Source: CAYQEC01 sp964416425 (GTDB lineage Bacteria > Actinomycetota > Acidimicrobiia > Spongiisociales > UBA5794). From it: DNA of 64,000 nucleotides. The translations under genes and the position numbers were made by a program. Position 1 is the first letter of the stretch. Each line of letters starts with the position of its first letter. The notes under the pieces are model-generated. The model did no database searches, had not been told where the DNA came from, and worked only from the letters and a program-made list of their open reading frames with translations. Shown here piece after piece: positions 50,779-57,969 of the stretch. The DNA is taken from assembly GCA_964416425.1 (NCBI GenBank), contig CAYQEC010000011.1, forward strand, positions 1-64,000, written 5' to 3'.

Positions 50779-51306
50779 TTGGAAGACCAACCATCGACCA
50801 CGCGCCGGGCGACCCGTCGCCCCGACGGAACGCTCACCGTGCTCGCCGAATCCGTCGCCCCCATGATCCGCACCGAGGCGCTGCATCTCGCCACGGGCGG
50901 CGCCAACGAGTTCTGGGATCTCACCGACTACGTCCGTGACGTCGTCGGCCGCGCCGGCGTCCGGCACGGCCAGGTGACGGTTTACACCCCCCACACCACC
51001 ACCAGCATCGTCATCAACGAGTCGGAGACGGGGTTCCTCAACGACTTCCGCCGGGTCATCACCACCCTGGTGCGGGAGGACGAGTACTTCGAGCACGACG
51101 ACCACGAGATCCGCACCGAGAACCTCCAAGAGGACGAGTTCATCAACGGGCACGCCCACTGCCGGCAGCTCCTGACCGGCCAGCCCTCGGTCACGGTCCC
51201 GGTGGTGGATGGCGAGGTACTGCTTGGCCAGTGGCAGCGCATCATGTACCTGGAGCTGGACCAGGCCCGGGAACGCCGCGTCTTCATCCACGCTCAGGGG
51301 ACCTGA
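50779..51306 (+). CDS. YjbQ/UPF0047-family protein
   Basis: About 175 residues from TTG 50779, or 147 from ATG 50863. Family signature: TPHTTTSIVINESETGFLNDF near residue 70 of the longer form, and GHAHCRQLLTGQPSVTVPV followed by GEVLLGQWQRIMYLELDQARERRV near 122-160. E. coli YjbQ has thiamine-phosphate synthase side activity, but the physiological role is uncertain. The upstream 28 residues also have coding-like codon use, so the long start is kept provisionally. Confidence 0.8.
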   Translation: MEDQPSTTRRATRRPDGTLTVLAESVAPMIRTEALHLATGGANEFWDLTDYVRDVVGRAGVRHGQVTVYTPHTTTSIVINESETGFLNDFRRVITTLVREDEYFEHDDHEIRTENLQEDEFINGHAHCRQLLTGQPSVTVPVVDGEVLLGQWQRIMYLELDQARERRVFIHAQGT

Positions 51307-51343
51307 GCCGCCCTGGGAACCTGAGCCCGCTGCCCCGGCTCAG
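51303..51343. terminator. Bidirectional hairpin between yjbQ and ybaK genes
   Basis: CTGAGCC (51321-51327) pairs with GGCTCAG (51337-51343) around a 9-base loop. A further CTGAG (51303-51307) holds the yjbQ-like TGA, while CTCAG (51339-51343) holds the YbaK stop complement. No U-run. Confidence 0.45.
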
Positions 51344-51822
51344 CCGCGGCGGGCAATCGCCGCCAGCGACGCCCCCGTCAACGTGAGGTAGTCCCGCGGA
51401 TCGAGCAGCACCTGGACGCCTTTGACGCCGGCCGAGACCGCGATCCGGTCGAAACCCGTCGCCGACTCGTCGAGCACCACCGGGAGGCGTTTCCTGGTGG
51501 CGAGGGCCGTCACCCCGCCCCGCACGTACCCGGTGAGCGGTTCGATCTCCTGGAGGGGAACGAGAGCGGCCCGCCGGTCGTGGCGCGCCGCCGCCAGCGC
51601 CTTCAGGTCGAGGTCGGCGTTTCCCGGGACCACCGCCAGGCATGGACCGGAGCGCTCCCCTCGCACCGCCAGCGTCTTGAAGACCTGGGCCGCCGGCAGG
51701 CCGACGAGTTCCGCCACCCGGGCCGCGGCGAACTCGTCGAGGGCCAGCTGGTACGACCGCAGCTCGTAGGCGACGCCGGCCTGCTCCAGTAGGCGCACCG
51801 CGTTGGTCTTCCGCACCGCCAC
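51340..51822 (-). CDS. YbaK/EbsC-family trans-editing protein (Cys-tRNA(Pro) deacylase-like)
   Basis: About 160 residues. The family opens KTNAVRLLEQAGVAYELRSY and carries the invariant lysine in AAQVFKTLAVRG near 47, followed by VPGNADLDLKALAAARHDRRAALVP, IEPLTGYVRGGVTALATRK and LDESATGFDRIAVSAG. YbaK clears Cys mischarged on tRNA-Pro; ProXp relatives clear other errors. GTG 51822 or 51816 starts are both possible; only 2 bases separate it from the upstream hydrolase stop. Confidence 0.88.
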   Translation of the reverse strand: MAVRKTNAVRLLEQAGVAYELRSYQLALDEFAAARVAELVGLPAAQVFKTLAVRGERSGPCLAVVPGNADLDLKALAAARHDRRAALVPLQEIEPLTGYVRGGVTALATRKRLPVVLDESATGFDRIAVSAGVKGVQVLLDPRDYLTLTGASLAAIARRG

Positions 51823-51824
51823 GA

Positions 51825-52976
51825 TCAGCCGGGGGCGCCGAGCTCGTCCCAGCGGTCGCCGGTCGCCAGGTCGATGACGGTCCAGGCCATGGCGAGGGCG
51901 CCGTCCCGGATGGCGGCGTCCCCGTCGGGGGTGACGGTGTGGGCGGCGAACTCCTTCTGGTGGTTGACCGCCGGAAGGCTGTGGATGTCGAGCATGGGGT
52001 GGATGCTGGGTACGACGTGGCTGACGTTGCCCATGTCGGTCGACCCGGCCATCGGGGTGGAAGGGTCGCGGCGCGGCATCGGCCGCCCCAGCGCCGCCGA
52101 GTTGGCGGCGAACAGCTCGACGAGCAGCGGATCGGAGATCAGGTCGACGTAGGGGTGACCCAGTTCCTTCACCTGGTGGCTGCACCCGGTGGCGACGGCC
52201 GCCGCCTCGAAGCATGCCTCGACCCGGCGCTGCAGCTCGGCCAGCCGGTCGGTGGTGGCAGAGCGCACGTACCAGGCCATCGAGGTGAAGGCGGGGACCA
52301 CGTTGGGAGCCCCGCCACCGTGGACGATGACGCCGTGGACCCGGTCGGTGGCGAGCAGGGTCTGACGGAGGGTGGAGACGTTGACGTAGGCCTGGACGGC
52401 GGCGTCGAGGGCGTTGACGCCGAGGTGGGGGGCGAAGGCGGCGTGCGATTCCCTGCCGTGGAACTCGACTTCGAGGTGCACGACCCCGAGCACTGCCGGG
52501 TCGACGAGGTCCATGGGGGAGGGGTGGATCATCATCGCCGCCGCGGCCCCTTCGAAGGCGCCGGCTTCGATCAGGTCCACCTTGCCCCCGTACGCCTCCT
52601 CGGCCGGGGTTCCCAGCACCCGCACCCGGATCCCCAGCTCGTCGGCGAGGGGGGCGAGGGCGGCCCCGGCGCCGCAGGCGGCCGTGGCGATGATGTTGTG
52701 GCCGCAGGCGTGGCCGACCTCGGGGAGGGCGTCGTACTCGGCGCAGACGACGACCTCGGGGCCGCCCGATCCGGCCCGGGCCGAGAACGCCGTCTCGAGG
52801 CCGTGGGCCGGGTATGCGACGTCGAAACCGGCCGCGGTGAGGAAGGCGACGAGGCGTTCGGAGGTGGCGCGCTCCTGGTAGGCGACTTCGGGATGCTCGT
52901 ACATCCAGCGCGACAGGTCGCGCAGCTCCGCCTCGACGGCGGTGAATCGTTCGGTGGCGAGCTGTTTCGGGTCCAC
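51825..52976 (-). CDS. M20-family amidohydrolase (AbgB/aminoacyl-conjugate hydrolase type)
   Basis: 383 residues. Metal/catalytic landmarks: CAEYDALPEVGHACGHNIIATAACG near 75, GTPAEEAYGGKVDLI near 120, HPSPMD, a dimerisation segment (FHGRESHAAFAPHLGVNALDA near 162) and STDMGNVSHVVPSIHP near 303. The family removes amino acids from N-acyl or p-aminobenzoyl conjugates; peptidase members also exist. GTG 52976 has GGAG 6 bases upstream and starts near the family opening; the upstream part of the frame has no support. Substrate unknown. Confidence 0.83.
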   Translation of the reverse strand: MDPKQLATERFTAVEAELRDLSRWMYEHPEVAYQERATSERLVAFLTAAGFDVAYPAHGLETAFSARAGSGGPEVVVCAEYDALPEVGHACGHNIIATAACGAGAALAPLADELGIRVRVLGTPAEEAYGGKVDLIEAGAFEGAAAAMMIHPSPMDLVDPAVLGVVHLEVEFHGRESHAAFAPHLGVNALDAAVQAYVNVSTLRQTLLATDRVHGVIVHGGGAPNVVPAFTSMAWYVRSATTDRLAELQRRVEACFEAAAVATGCSHQVKELGHPYVDLISDPLLVELFAANSAALGRPMPRRDPSTPMAGSTDMGNVSHVVPSIHPMLDIHSLPAVNHQKEFAAHTVTPDGDAAIRDGALAMAWTVIDLATGDRWDELGAPG

Positions 52977-53055
52977 GGCAGGCTCCGGGTCGGCAACGGC
53001 CTTCAGGCTACCCGGCCGTATTATGGCGGGACCTCTCACGAACTCAGGAGGATCG

Positions 53056-53403
53056 GTGGGCGAGAACAAGGACCTGTTGAAGAAGCTGCACGAGTCGACC
53101 CGTGACCTGCGCACCCACATCGGTGGGGTCTACGACGGGTTCGGGGAGGTGTACCGCAACGCCTACGCCGACGGTGTCCTCTCGGGGACCGTGAAGGAGT
53201 TGATGGCGGTCGCCATCTCGGTGCACGACGGTTGCGACGCCTGCATCGCCTCCCACACCCGTAGCGCGGTCCGTAAGGGCGCCACCGCAGACGAGATGGC
53301 CGAAACGATCGGCGTCGCCATCCAGATGGGTGGCGGCCCCGCTTCGATTTACGCCTCGCGGGCATGGGCGGCATTCCGGGAGTTCACCGAGGATCAGCCC
53401 TGA
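53056..53403 (+). CDS. AhpD-like carboxymuconolactone decarboxylase family protein
   Basis: 115 residues. CxxC motif in DGCDACIASHTRSAVRKGAT near 55, preceded by LSGTVKELMAVAIS. AhpD-type proteins are disulfide-relay peroxidase partners; many small CMD proteins are uncharacterised. AGGAGG precedes GTG 53056. It diverges from the M20 gene. Confidence 0.82.
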   Translation: MGENKDLLKKLHESTRDLRTHIGGVYDGFGEVYRNAYADGVLSGTVKELMAVAISVHDGCDACIASHTRSAVRKGATADEMAETIGVAIQMGGGPASIYASRAWAAFREFTEDQP

Positions 53404-53435
53404 TCCTGCCCGGGCCGGAAGCGGCGCCCGGCCGA

Positions 53436-53441
53436 TAGGCT
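53436..53441 (+). promoter_or_regulatory. -10-like TAGGCT, 7 bases before the lgt-relic GTG
   Basis: TAGGCT fits TANNNT and is 7 bases before GTG 53449, again suggesting a leaderless start. The relic may therefore still be transcribed. Confidence 0.4.
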
Positions 53442-53448
53442 CTCCGCC

Positions 53449-53907
53449 GTGACCGCCGCCATCAGCTACCTGCCGATCCCGCTCTTCGAGGTGGGTCCGT
53501 TCGTTGTCGCTCCACGGCCTCTTCGCCGGGCTCGGTTTCGTCGCCGGGCGCTGCTCATGCTGCGGGAGGTGCGGCGGCGGGGATTCAGCGCCGAGAAGGT
53601 GACCTCGGCGCTGAGCTGGGCCCTGGTCGGGGCGCTGCTCGGCGCCCGCCTCTTCACCGTGCCCGCCCACCTCTCCGATCCCGGCTACGGCCTTGGCGAC
53701 GTGGTTGGCCTCGCCGGCGACTTCTCCGTCCTGGGCGGCTACGCCGGCGGCATCCTCGGCGGGATGCTGCGCTTCGCGGTGCTCGGGCTGCGGCCGCTGC
53801 CGTTCCTCGACATGTACGACGCCGGGTACGGGGCGGCCGCAGCGGGGTCCACCCCGGAAGTCGCCGCGGCCGATGCGGGCGGTGTACCGGATTCGCCGCA
53901 GCCATGA
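53449..53907 (+). pseudogene. Decayed copy of prolipoprotein diacylglyceryl transferase (lgt)
   Basis: The frame starts TAAISYLPIPLFEVGPF, an Lgt-like opening. The next segment, which should be the first helix, is only sensible in another frame (SLSLHGLFAGLGFVAG), then the original frame resumes (ALLMLREVRRRGFSAEKVTSALSWALVGALLGARLF...VLGGYAGGILGGMLRFAVLGLRPLPFLDMYDAG). This needs two compensating frameshifts. It then ends at residue 152 without the Lgt signature (GRWGNYFNQE). The intact lgt gene lies 35 bases downstream, so this is a degenerate tandem duplicate. Confidence 0.62.
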
Positions 53908-53942
53908 GTCGCGTCTCCGCCTAAGCTCACCGGGTTTCCATC

Positions 53943-54806
53943 ATGCTGCTCGCCTCCATTCCCTCCCCCGCGCACAACACGATCGAGATCGGTCCGCTGA
54001 CGATCCACTTCTACGGGATCATGATCGGCCTCGGTGTCCTGGCGGCCGCCCTCGTGGTGCAGCGCCGCTACACCCGGTCCGGGGCCGATCCCTCGATCCT
54101 CGAGTCGGTCATCCTGTGGACGGTGGGGATCGGGTTCCTCGGGGCCCGCATCGCCTACGTCTCGACCCATACCGGCCGCTTTGCCGGTCGTTGGTGGGCC
54201 GTGCTCTTCATCTGGGAGGGCGGGCTGGCCCTCTACGGCGGGCTCACCGCCGGCGCCATCACCGCCATCTACCTGCTGCGGAGGCGAAACGGGGACATCG
54301 CGGCGTTCACCGACGCCGGCGCCGTGGGGATTCCCCTGGCGCAGGCGATCGGGAGATGGGGCAACTACTTCAACCAGGAGCTGTTCGGGACACCGACCAA
54401 CCTGCCGTGGGGTCTCGAGATCTCCCCGACCCATCGACCGGCCGAGTTCGCCAACGCCGCCACCTTCCACCCCACGTTCCTCTACGAATCTCTGTGGAAC
54501 CTGCTGATCGTGATCCCGGCGATCCTGCTGCTGGAACGGCGCGGCAAGCTACCCAAGGGCGCCGCCTTCCCCCTCTACATGGTTCTGTACGGGATTGGGC
54601 GCTTCCTGATGGAGCTGATGCGCACCGATACCACGTTCCGGTTCCTCGGGTTGAGCCGCAACGCCTACGTGTCGCTGCTCGCCGTCGCCGCCGGGTCGGC
54701 GCTGCTCGCCGTCATCACCCGCCGTGCCCGTCGCGCCGCCGTGTCCACTCCGGACGGATCGGACGTGGCGGAGGACCAGGAGCTCGACTGGCTGGAGCCA
54801 ACCTGA
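53943..54806 (+). CDS. lgt: Prolipoprotein diacylglyceryl transferase
   Basis: 287 residues with seven or so membrane helices. FYGIMIGLGVLAAALVV opens it; GGLALYGGLTAGAI near 91 and the Lgt signature GRWGNYFNQELFGTPTNLPWGL near 137, then FHPTFLYESLWN, are conserved. It transfers diacylglycerol to the lipobox Cys of lipoproteins, first step of the pathway whose last step would use Lnt. Start ATG 53943. Its 3' end is followed by a strong hairpin. Confidence 0.94.
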   Translation: MLLASIPSPAHNTIEIGPLTIHFYGIMIGLGVLAAALVVQRRYTRSGADPSILESVILWTVGIGFLGARIAYVSTHTGRFAGRWWAVLFIWEGGLALYGGLTAGAITAIYLLRRRNGDIAAFTDAGAVGIPLAQAIGRWGNYFNQELFGTPTNLPWGLEISPTHRPAEFANAATFHPTFLYESLWNLLIVIPAILLLERRGKLPKGAAFPLYMVLYGIGRFLMELMRTDTTFRFLGLSRNAYVSLLAVAAGSALLAVITRRARRAAVSTPDGSDVAEDQELDWLEPT

Positions 54807-54830
54807 GGTCGGTGAGACGCTGGTGACGCG

Positions 54831-54857
54831 CTGAGGCGGCGCCGGGCGCCGCCTCAG
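54831..54857. terminator. Perfect 12-bp hairpin, bidirectional
   Basis: CTGAGGCGGCGC (54831-54842) pairs completely with GCGCCGCCTCAG (54846-54857) around a 3-base loop. It lies between convergent lgt and stomatin genes. There is no T-run on either side, as often in actinobacteria. Confidence 0.6.
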
Positions 54858-54878
54858 GTCTCAGCGTATTGGATCCCG

Positions 54879-55832
54879 CTACATCGAGCCGTAGCCGCTC
54901 GAGGGAGGTTTCGTTCCTGCTTCGCCTTCCTTGACCTTGGTGAAGATCTCGCCGATGGCGCCGACGGATCCGAGGATTCCGCTCGTCTCCATCGGGAGGA
55001 AGATCTTCGTCGCCTGGCCGTTGGCCACGTTGACGAGGGCCTCCAGGTAGCGGATGGCGATGACGTCGGGGGTGGCGTCGCCGTTGTGGATGGCGGCAAA
55101 CACCCGCTCGATCGCCTGACCTTCACCTTCGGCGACGGTCAGCTTCTGGAACTTCTCGGCCTCGGCGACCTTTTTGATCGCCTCGGCCTGACCCTCGGCC
55201 TCGAGGATGCGGGACTGCTTGACACCCTCGGCCTTGAGGATCTGCGACCGCTTCTCACCCTCGGCCTCGGTGACGATGGCGCGCCGGTCCCGCTCCGCCT
55301 TCATCTGGCGGTGCATGGCGTCGGTGACGTCGGCCGGCGGGTCGATGCGCTGGATCTCGACCCGGACCACCTTGGTGCCCCACACGTCGGTCGCCTCGTC
55401 GAGGATCTCCCGCAGCTGGGCATTGATGGTCTCACGCGAGGTGAGGGCGTCGTCGAGGTCGAGGTCGCCGATGACGTTACGCAGGTTGGTCTGGGCCAGC
55501 TTGGTGGCGGCCAGCACGAAGTTCTGCACGTTGTACACCAGCTTCACCGGATCGGTGGCCTGGTAGTACACGACGGCATCGACGGTCACCACGACGTTGT
55601 CCTTCGTGATGACTTCCTGCGGCGGCACGTCGACCACGATCTCCCGCATGTCGACTCGCCGGATGCGATCGATGAACGGGACGATCAGGTGCAGCCCCGG
55701 GTCGAGCGATTCCCGGTACTTGCCGAAGCGCTCCACGAGCCCCTGCTCGTACTGTTTGACGATCTTGAGCCCGAGCGCCGCGTACACGACGACGACGGCG
55801 ACGAGCCCTCCAACTACACCGATGGCAGCCAT
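54879..55832 (-). CDS. SPFH/stomatin-family membrane protein
   Basis: 317 residues. N-terminal hydrophobic hairpin (VVGGLVAVVVVYAALGL) then SPFH: KQYEQGLVERFGKYRESLDPGLHLIVPFIDRIRRVDMRE near 27. It continues QEVITKDNVVVTVDAVVYYQATDP, and a coiled-coil (AEGEKRSQILKAEGVKQSRILEAEGQAEAIKK, about 190-222). Organises membrane microdomains; partner NfeD is encoded directly upstream, 37 bases away, matching the usual gene pair. ATG 55832 has GAGGAGG 7-8 bases before it. Confidence 0.88.
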   Translation of the reverse strand: MAAIGVVGGLVAVVVVYAALGLKIVKQYEQGLVERFGKYRESLDPGLHLIVPFIDRIRRVDMREIVVDVPPQEVITKDNVVVTVDAVVYYQATDPVKLVYNVQNFVLAATKLAQTNLRNVIGDLDLDDALTSRETINAQLREILDEATDVWGTKVVRVEIQRIDPPADVTDAMHRQMKAERDRRAIVTEAEGEKRSQILKAEGVKQSRILEAEGQAEAIKKVAEAEKFQKLTVAEGEGQAIERVFAAIHNGDATPDVIAIRYLEALVNVANGQATKIFLPMETSGILGSVGAIGEIFTKVKEGEAGTKPPSSGYGSM

Positions 55833-55869
55833 CGAGCTTCCTCCTCTTTCTGTTGGCGTTCCTGCATGT

Positions 55870-56655
55870 TCATTCGGTTGTGCTTCGCGGTTCCACCACG
55901 AGACGCGCTCCTCGGACGTCGAGGACCTTGACCTCGGTGCCGACGGCGATCACGTCGTTGAGATCGGTGGTGGCGCGCCATTGCTCGGTGTCGAGGCGGA
56001 CCCGGCCGGTCCCTTCGACCCGGTCGACGGCTTCGATGACGGTGCCGACCGCGTCGAGATAGCGCTTGGCGCCCACCGCGTATTGGGGCTCCTTGTCCCG
56101 CCAGGCGAATCGCCGCATGCCCCACAGCGCGGCGATGGAGGTGGCGAGGAACACCGTGAGCTGGATCCAGACCACCACGTTGAAGAAGGCGAGTGCTGCG
56201 GCGGCCACCGCCCCGATGGCGAACGGCAGCATGAACAGACCCGCGGTGATCATCTCCCCGATGCCGAGGATGACGGCGGCTCCGAGCCAAACCCAGCGCC
56301 ACGTCTCGATGTCGTTCACGGTTTCCTCCTTCGGTCCAATGGCGATCAAGATCAACACGACGACGGCCAGTCCCACCAGCCAACCGTAGGCGGACCACCG
56401 TTCCCGGCGCACCCGGGCCCTGCGTTCCTGGCGCCGCCAGGCGTCGGGCGCCGCCGGGGCGCGAAACTCCGCGGCCCAGGATTCGGCGAAGGCGGCGAGG
56501 TCCGGACCGACCACGGTCTCGGGGCTCTTGCCGGCAAGCTGGGCCTCACGCAGGTGGGATTCGAGCTCGATCTTCATCTCCTCGACCCGTGCCTGCGGGA
56601 CTCTGGTTCCGATCCAGTAGCGCCCGCAGTCGGCGACGACCTCGTCGACGCTCAT
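55870..56655 (-). CDS. NfeD-like membrane protein with N-terminal HAAS-type domain
   Basis: 261 residues. Residues about 1-75 form a helical domain of the HAAS type (DEVVADCGRYWIGTRVPQARVEEMKIELESHLREA) usually encoded next to PadR regulators. After a first helix (YGWLVGLAVVVLILIAIG), NfeD helices (WVWLGAAVILGIGEMITAGLFML, AIGAVAAAALAFF) and the C-terminal NfeD beta-barrel (AVGTVIEAVDRVEGTGRVRLDTEQWRATTD) follow. NfeD partners stomatin. ATG 56655 leaves 4 bases after the PadR stop; a GTG at 56673 would overlap. The HAAS-NfeD fusion is uncommon. Confidence 0.75.
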   Translation of the reverse strand: MSVDEVVADCGRYWIGTRVPQARVEEMKIELESHLREAQLAGKSPETVVGPDLAAFAESWAAEFRAPAAPDAWRRQERRARVRRERWSAYGWLVGLAVVVLILIAIGPKEETVNDIETWRWVWLGAAVILGIGEMITAGLFMLPFAIGAVAAAALAFFNVVVWIQLTVFLATSIAALWGMRRFAWRDKEPQYAVGAKRYLDAVGTVIEAVDRVEGTGRVRLDTEQWRATTDLNDVIAVGTEVKVLDVRGARLVVEPRSTTE

Positions 56656-56659
56656 ACGA

Positions 56660-56992
56660 TCACCCACGTGCACCTCCGTTCAGCACTTCTTCCACTCCCG
56701 CCGACAGCCGGTGCCACTCGGTCGACCAATCCGCGAGCTGTGATTTCCCGGCTGTGGCGATCCGGTAGTACTTGCGGGGCGGCCCCCCGCTCGATTCGAC
56801 GAAGTAGCCCTCGATGTAACCCTTCTTCTGGAGCCGGCTGAGCAGCGGGTAGATGCTTCCTTCGCTGACCAGGTGGAGTCCGCGGTGTTGCAGCTTGTCA
56901 ACCATCTCGTACCCGTAGCTCGGTTCCTCCGCGATGATCGCCAGCAGGCACATGTCCAGGACGCCTTTGAGGAGTTGGGAGCTGTGGTCCAC
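56660..56992 (-). CDS. PadR-family transcriptional regulator
   Basis: 110 residues. GVLDMCLLAIIAEEPSYGYEMVDKLQHRGLHLVSEGSIYPLLSRLQKKGYIEGYFVESSGGPPRKYYRIATAGKSQL is the PadR winged helix, with wing GGPPRKYY. GTG 56992 starts the protein. First gene of PadR-NfeD-stomatin. The palindromes at 57049-57088 are its likely operator and also face the divergent DUF4230 gene. Confidence 0.9.
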   Translation of the reverse strand: MDHSSQLLKGVLDMCLLAIIAEEPSYGYEMVDKLQHRGLHLVSEGSIYPLLSRLQKKGYIEGYFVESSGGPPRKYYRIATAGKSQLADWSTEWHRLSAGVEEVLNGGARG

Positions 56993-57048
56993 CGGCCCGC
57001 CCTACCTTCGCAGAGAGTTCATCGGGGTGTCGCTATCATGTGTCGCCT

Positions 57049-57088
57049 GTTAGCTTGCGTAACCTGTTACCTTGCCTAGCAACGTAAC
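57049..57088. promoter_or_regulatory. Probable PadR operator, two GTTA..TAAC palindromes
   Basis: Arms GTTACCTTGC (57066-57075) and GCAACGTAAC (57079-57088) match at 9 of 10 positions around CTA. A second, less regular GTTA...TAAC dyad spans 57049-57063. They lie 57-96 bases upstream of the padR start and 91-130 bases before ATG 57179 of the divergent gene. Confidence 0.55.
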
Positions 57089-57178
57089 ACGAGCTGTGTA
57101 GGCTGGCAAGAGGATTCCGGAAGGAACCGCGAAACCGCGGAGCGCGACGCGGTGTCCAAAGAGTGGAGGTTCGGATCG

Positions 57179-57814
57179 ATGGCCGATACCAGCAGACGGG
57201 TCGGGTCGATCGTCATCGCGGCGGTGCTCATCGCAGGTGCCTTCTTCATCGGGTCGTCCCTGCTCGGATGGTCGCCGTTCAAGTCCCTCCGCGGCGAGCC
57301 GTACAGCCAGGTGGGGCCGAGCGTGGTCGACAGCGTGCGGCGGTTGGCCGAGCTGACCACCGTCGAGATGGTCGAGTACACCACGGTCGACAAGGGAACC
57401 GACTTCGGGTGGCTCAACTGGGCCCGTGGCGATCGGATCTTCCTCTTCGCCGTCGCCCGCATCGGGGCCGGGGTCGATCTCGATCGGCTCTACGACAACA
57501 GCTTCGACGTGGACGAGGACAGCGGCTCGGTCACGGTGCAGCTCCCTCCCACCGAGATCACGTACGTGTCGATCGACAACGACGCTACCCGGGTCTATGA
57601 CCGGGACACCGGGCTGTTCACCAAGGGCGACTCCCAGCTCGAATCCGACGCCCGCCAGGTGGCGCAGGAAGTGCTGGTCAACAGCGCACTCGAGCACGGC
57701 ATCCTCGAGACCGCTCGCCAGAACGCCGAGTTGACGATGCGCGAATTCCTGCTCGGGCTCGGCTACACCGACGTCACCTTCGTCCCGCTCGCGGAATCAG
57801 CGGGCGATCCCTGA
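57179..57814 (+). CDS. DUF4230-family membrane-anchored protein
   Basis: 211 residues. Membrane helix near the N-terminus (VGSIVIAAVLIAGAFFIGSSLLG, about 7-29), then a DUF4230-type domain: SVRRLAELTTVEMVEYTTVDKG near 54, VARIGAGVDLDRLYDNSFDVDEDSGSVTVQLPPTEI near 95, and a helical end LVNSALEHGILETARQNAELTMREFLLGLGYTDVTF. ATG 57179 has GGAGG 9 bases upstream and is preferred to GTG 57152. Function unknown. Divergent from the padR operon. Confidence 0.78.
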   Translation: MADTSRRVGSIVIAAVLIAGAFFIGSSLLGWSPFKSLRGEPYSQVGPSVVDSVRRLAELTTVEMVEYTTVDKGTDFGWLNWARGDRIFLFAVARIGAGVDLDRLYDNSFDVDEDSGSVTVQLPPTEITYVSIDNDATRVYDRDTGLFTKGDSQLESDARQVAQEVLVNSALEHGILETARQNAELTMREFLLGLGYTDVTFVPLAESAGDP

Positions 57815-57818
57815 GCGA

Positions 57819-57885
57819 AGGGCCGAATGGCCCTCAGGGAGCGTCGGGTCACCGGGTAAGGTGACGTCGAAGGGCCAAACGTCCC
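57819..57885. promoter_or_regulatory. Cluster of inverted repeats including two DevR/DosR-like boxes
   Basis: AGGGCCGAATGGCCCT (57819-57834) is a perfect palindrome, though its flanks CTGAG/CTCAG may make it the terminator of the preceding gene. GTCACC-N6-GGTGAC follows (57848-57865). GGGCCAAACGTCCC (57872-57885) resembles the DosR/DevR consensus GGGACTWWAGTCCC. They lie 85-151 bases upstream of ATG 57970. Confidence 0.42.
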
Positions 57886-57969
57886 AATGGGGCTCATTGC
57901 GACGGCGGTGAAGGGGAAGGGTCGTGGGGTCGTGCATGCGTACGACACGCTGACGAGAAGGGACCCACG

